Assembly (NCBI GenBank): GCA_036557285.1
Contig: DATBHW010000021.1
Coordinates: forward strand, 1 to 64,000
DNA length: 64,000 nucleotides
DNA from: Ktedonobacterales bacterium
GTDB taxonomy: Bacteria > Chloroflexota > Ktedonobacteria > Ktedonobacterales > DATBGS01
Direction of reading: 5' to 3'
Position numbers and translations under genes: made by a program
Part shown: piece after piece, positions 61,631 to 64,000 of the stretch
Position numbering within the stretch: the stretch's first letter is position 1
Layout of the letters: each line of letters starts with the position of its first letter
Notes under the pieces: generated by a model
Databases searched by the model: none
What the model saw: the letters and a program-made list of their open reading frames with translations, nothing else
What the model was told of the DNA's origin: nothing

Positions 61631-64000
61631 ATGCTCATAAGCCCCGCGCTCGCCAAGTATGTGCCGGGGCTATCTATTGTTCTTGCCTGTTTGTTTCTCT
61701 CCTCCCTGCTATTCCCTCAGTCCGCGACAGCGGCAACCAGCAGCACGATCAATTTTCAGGCCAGGCTAGAGACATCATCTGGTGCTATCGCCGCTGATGG
61801 CGACTATAATGTTGAGTTCAAGCTGTACGATGCCAGTAGCTCTAGCGGTTCCTCGCAAGGCTCCTGCACGGGTGATGCAGACTGCTTGTGGACTGAAACA
61901 AGAACGGGGGGTAATCAAGTCCACGTTGCGAACGGCTACCTGACCGTCAACCTCGGCAGCGTCACCTCATTCGGCAGCATCAACTGGAACCAGCAGCTAT
62001 GGCTCACTATGAATATTGGCGGCACAGGCGGTGCGCCTAGCTGGGATGGGGAGATGAACCCGCGCCTGCTGCTGACCGCAACGCCGTATGCGTTCCAGGC
62101 CGGGCAGCTTGGCGTTACCAGCGGCAGCAATATAGCAACGCTCAGCTTCACGGCACCAACGGCCACAGACTCTATTGTCCTGCCGGACGCTTCGGGTACG
62201 GTGTGCTTGCAGAATGCGACCGCCTGCGGCTTTGCCCCGGCCAGCGGCGGTAGTGGCTACGTCCAGCTTCAGGGCAGTACACCAGGCAGCGCCCAGACAG
62301 GAAACTTTAATATCAGCGGGACTGGCATAGCAGGCACGCTCCAAGCCAGCACCGTTGATACTGCCAGCAGCGGCGCGCTGAACATCGGCAACACCAACGC
62401 GACCAGCATCAGTCTGGGCAACACCGGCAGCAACATTCTCACGACGATCAATGGCACGGCCCTGGTAAAGCCAACCAGCGGCCACGATAGCGCTACTGCG
62501 TTCCAGGTGCAGAACGCAGCCGGAGCCGGGTTATTCACGGTAGACAGCAGCAACACCGCTCTTGTGCTGGGCAACGACGGCACCCCAAGCGCCTTGACCG
62601 TGCGCGGCGGCGCGGCCAGCGGAACCGACGCAGCGGGCGCTAACCTGACCTTCGATGCCAGCAATGGCACCGGTTCTGGTGGCTCAGGAGATATTATCTT
62701 CAGAACGGCCAGCGGTACCGGGCCAAATGTGACGTTTGACGCTCAGTCGTCAACGAATGCGAACAGCTCATCACTCTCATGGACGGACACTATCGGTGCC
62801 CATCCCAACATGCTCCTGGTCGTGTATGTGGGTATCAAATGGAACTTTGGTGGTCCGCACGTCAACTCGGCCACCTATGACGGAACCAACCTGACGAAGC
62901 TTACTGCACAGTCTTGCAACGAAGGGACCAACAACGACTGTAACGCCGAAATGTGGTACCTGCCGTTAGGCACCACCACCGCCGGATCGCACACGGTGGT
63001 AGTCAATCTGTCCGGTAGTTCGCAAACGACCGTTGCTGCTGTAACCTACTACAATGTAAACCAGACGACGCCGCTTGGGACTGCGGTAACGGCGTACAAC
63101 AGTAACTTTGCATCCACGAGCATATCCCTCAGCGTCTCTACCTCCAGTACCAGGCAGTTGGTCATTGACGGTGTGACGCATACCTCTTGTATTCCTTCTT
63201 CGCCTGGCTCTGGTCAAACAACAGACTGGTCGAACGGCAGCGGCGAACCGTCTGCCGGGTCGGAGGCAGAAGGTACGACGCTACCTGTAACGATGAGTTG
63301 GGGGCCTATGGGGTGCGGTGCGCCGTCGGCTCAGATTGGTGTAGCGATAAACCCGGCCACTGCTGGTGGCTCGTCATCTGATCTACTTGAAGACAAGCTG
63401 CACATAGCAAGCGATGGCAATATTGGCATCAACAACAGTACCCCACAATATACGCTTGACGTGAACGGTTACGGTCACTTCAGTACCGCCGTCCAGACAC
63501 CACTACTCCAATCCGCTGCCAGCACCGCCCTGACCATCACCGGCAATGCCGCCAGCACCTGGAGTACAACGGCTGGTGATTTGACCATCCAGGGTGGCAG
63601 CGGCAACGTCTCACTCGGTACGTCAACAGTCCTGACGGCCAGCGGTTCCCTTGCGATTCAGCCTGGTACCGCTGGCAGCACATTGACTGTCGGCGTCAAC
63701 AATATGACCGGCAACCTGACGTTCGGTAACTCCACCGCAGGCCAGACCATCAATATCGGGCACGCGACCGTAGCCAATGGCAAAACGCAGAATATCAACA
63801 TCGGCGATGCGGCAACTGGGACCGGCAAAGACCAAATCACCATCGGTAATACCAATGGGGCGTCGTCGCTCACCCTGCAAGCCGGGACCGGCAACTTCAG
63901 CCTGACGGGCGCAGCGGGTACGACCTATACCATTGGCGCAGCGGGCACCACCGGCCAGACGACCCTCGGCCAATCCACCGCTAGCAACACCATCAGCATT
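61631..64000 (+). CDS. Large secreted repetitive surface protein (partial)
   Basis: Open through the right end, at least 790 codons from ATG 61631. Signal peptide: LSIVLACLFLSSLLFPQSATAA. Then INFQARLETSSGAIAADGDYNVEFKLYD, WTETRTGG...VANGYLTVNLGSVTSFGSINWNQQLWLTMNIGG, PRLLLTATPYAFQAGQ: the same start is seen in surface proteins of candidate-phyla bacteria (from memory). Then repeats like LNIGNTNATSISLGNTGSN and a region NMLLVVYVGIKWNFGG. Low-complexity Ser/Thr/Gly/Asn composition suggests a beta-helical fibre or adhesin. Anchoring to the element is likely recent. Confidence 0.85.
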   Translation, partial: MLISPALAKYVPGLSIVLACLFLSSLLFPQSATAATSSTINFQARLETSSGAIAADGDYNVEFKLYDASSSSGSSQGSCTGDADCLWTETRTGGNQVHVANGYLTVNLGSVTSFGSINWNQQLWLTMNIGGTGGAPSWDGEMNPRLLLTATPYAFQAGQLGVTSGSNIATLSFTAPTATDSIVLPDASGTVCLQNATACGFAPASGGSGYVQLQGSTPGSAQTGNFNISGTGIAGTLQASTVDTASSGALNIGNTNATSISLGNTGSNILTTINGTALVKPTSGHDSATAFQVQNAAGAGLFTVDSSNTALVLGNDGTPSALTVRGGAASGTDAAGANLTFDASNGTGSGGSGDIIFRTASGTGPNVTFDAQSSTNANSSSLSWTDTIGAHPNMLLVVYVGIKWNFGGPHVNSATYDGTNLTKLTAQSCNEGTNNDCNAEMWYLPLGTTTAGSHTVVVNLSGSSQTTVAAVTYYNVNQTTPLGTAVTAYNSNFASTSISLSVSTSSTRQLVIDGVTHTSCIPSSPGSGQTTDWSNGSGEPSAGSEAEGTTLPVTMSWGPMGCGAPSAQIGVAINPATAGGSSSDLLEDKLHIASDGNIGINNSTPQYTLDVNGYGHFSTAVQTPLLQSAASTALTITGNAASTWSTTAGDLTIQGGSGNVSLGTSTVLTASGSLAIQPGTAGSTLTVGVNNMTGNLTFGNSTAGQTINIGHATVANGKTQNINIGDAATGTGKDQITIGNTNGASSLTLQAGTGNFSLTGAAGTTYTIGAAGTTGQTTLGQSTASNTISI

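Noticed and set aside
49300-64000. Possible self-targeting by the spacers in this window against the mobile element
   Set aside because: A by-eye comparison gave no clear match; needs an alignment search to settle.
1-64000. tRNA or rRNA genes
   Set aside because: None recognised on either strand, so the mobile element's attachment site cannot be placed.

Overview
The window looks like a chromosomal segment of a moderately GC-rich bacterium. The best guess is a Ktedonobacteria-like member of the Chloroflexota. This is an inference from the mix of WYL/YafY and PadR regulators, KGG-repeat stress protein, lipoprotein WD40 propeller, Ycf48-like repeats fused to an anti-sigma-like N-terminus, and large FtsX permease; there is no rRNA or tRNA to confirm it.

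Region 1 (1-14,430) is a complete type I-D CRISPR-Cas locus. A WYL regulator precedes cas10d(csc3)-csc2-csc1-cas3'-cas6-cas4-cas1-cas2. Two arrays with the same 37-bp repeat flank the genes and point outward. Array 1 (minus strand) runs off the left edge with at least 4 repeats. Array 2 (plus strand) has 28 repeats and 27 spacers. Both arrays start from near-identical leaders of about 190 bp, each carrying a promoter of the form TTGTTT-17 nt-TATACT, so the locus is bounded by a long inverted repeat. A perfect 10-bp-arm palindrome lies between the WYL gene and cas10d and is a candidate operator. Array 2 ends against an IS5-type transposase remnant.

Region 2 (14,430-49,190) is mostly ordinary chromosome: stress proteins (tandem UspA, Hsp20, KGG protein), a MazG-like pyrophosphohydrolase, an SDR, a striking bacterial ERG2/sigma-1-receptor homologue, a ThiS/MoaD-BNR pair, a Kbl-type ligase, an ECF sigma factor overlapping a Ycf48-like membrane protein, a PadR/membrane protein/FtsX cluster, malonyl-CoA-synthetase-like ligase, HpaI-type aldolase, VOC dioxygenase, CocE hydrolase, split chromate transporter, tartrate-dehydrogenase-like enzyme, Gfo/Idh/MocA oxidoreductase, a second WYL regulator, a YedY-like molybdoenzyme, a biotin carrier plus carboxyltransferase, and threonine dehydratase with a truncated paralogue beside it.

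Region 3 (about 49,300-64,000, right end not reached) is a mobile element, either an integrated plasmid or a mobilizable/conjugative element. It has a replication-relaxation family protein, a HerA/VirB4-like ATPase, several small accessory proteins, a partition cassette (small HTH, ParA, ribbon-helix-helix protein), a decayed resolvase, a mobilization operon (RHH accessory protein, 166-aa relaxase, VirD4-type coupling ATPase), and a large secreted repeat protein that continues past the window. No integrase or attachment site is visible.

The most notable unexplained structure is a phased array of about 19 eight-bp units of the form GNNCnnnn (ten are GTAC) just upstream of the partition operon, with a second five-unit array inside the gene for the RHH protein. 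This is a strong candidate for a new centromere (parS) of a type Ib-like partition system.
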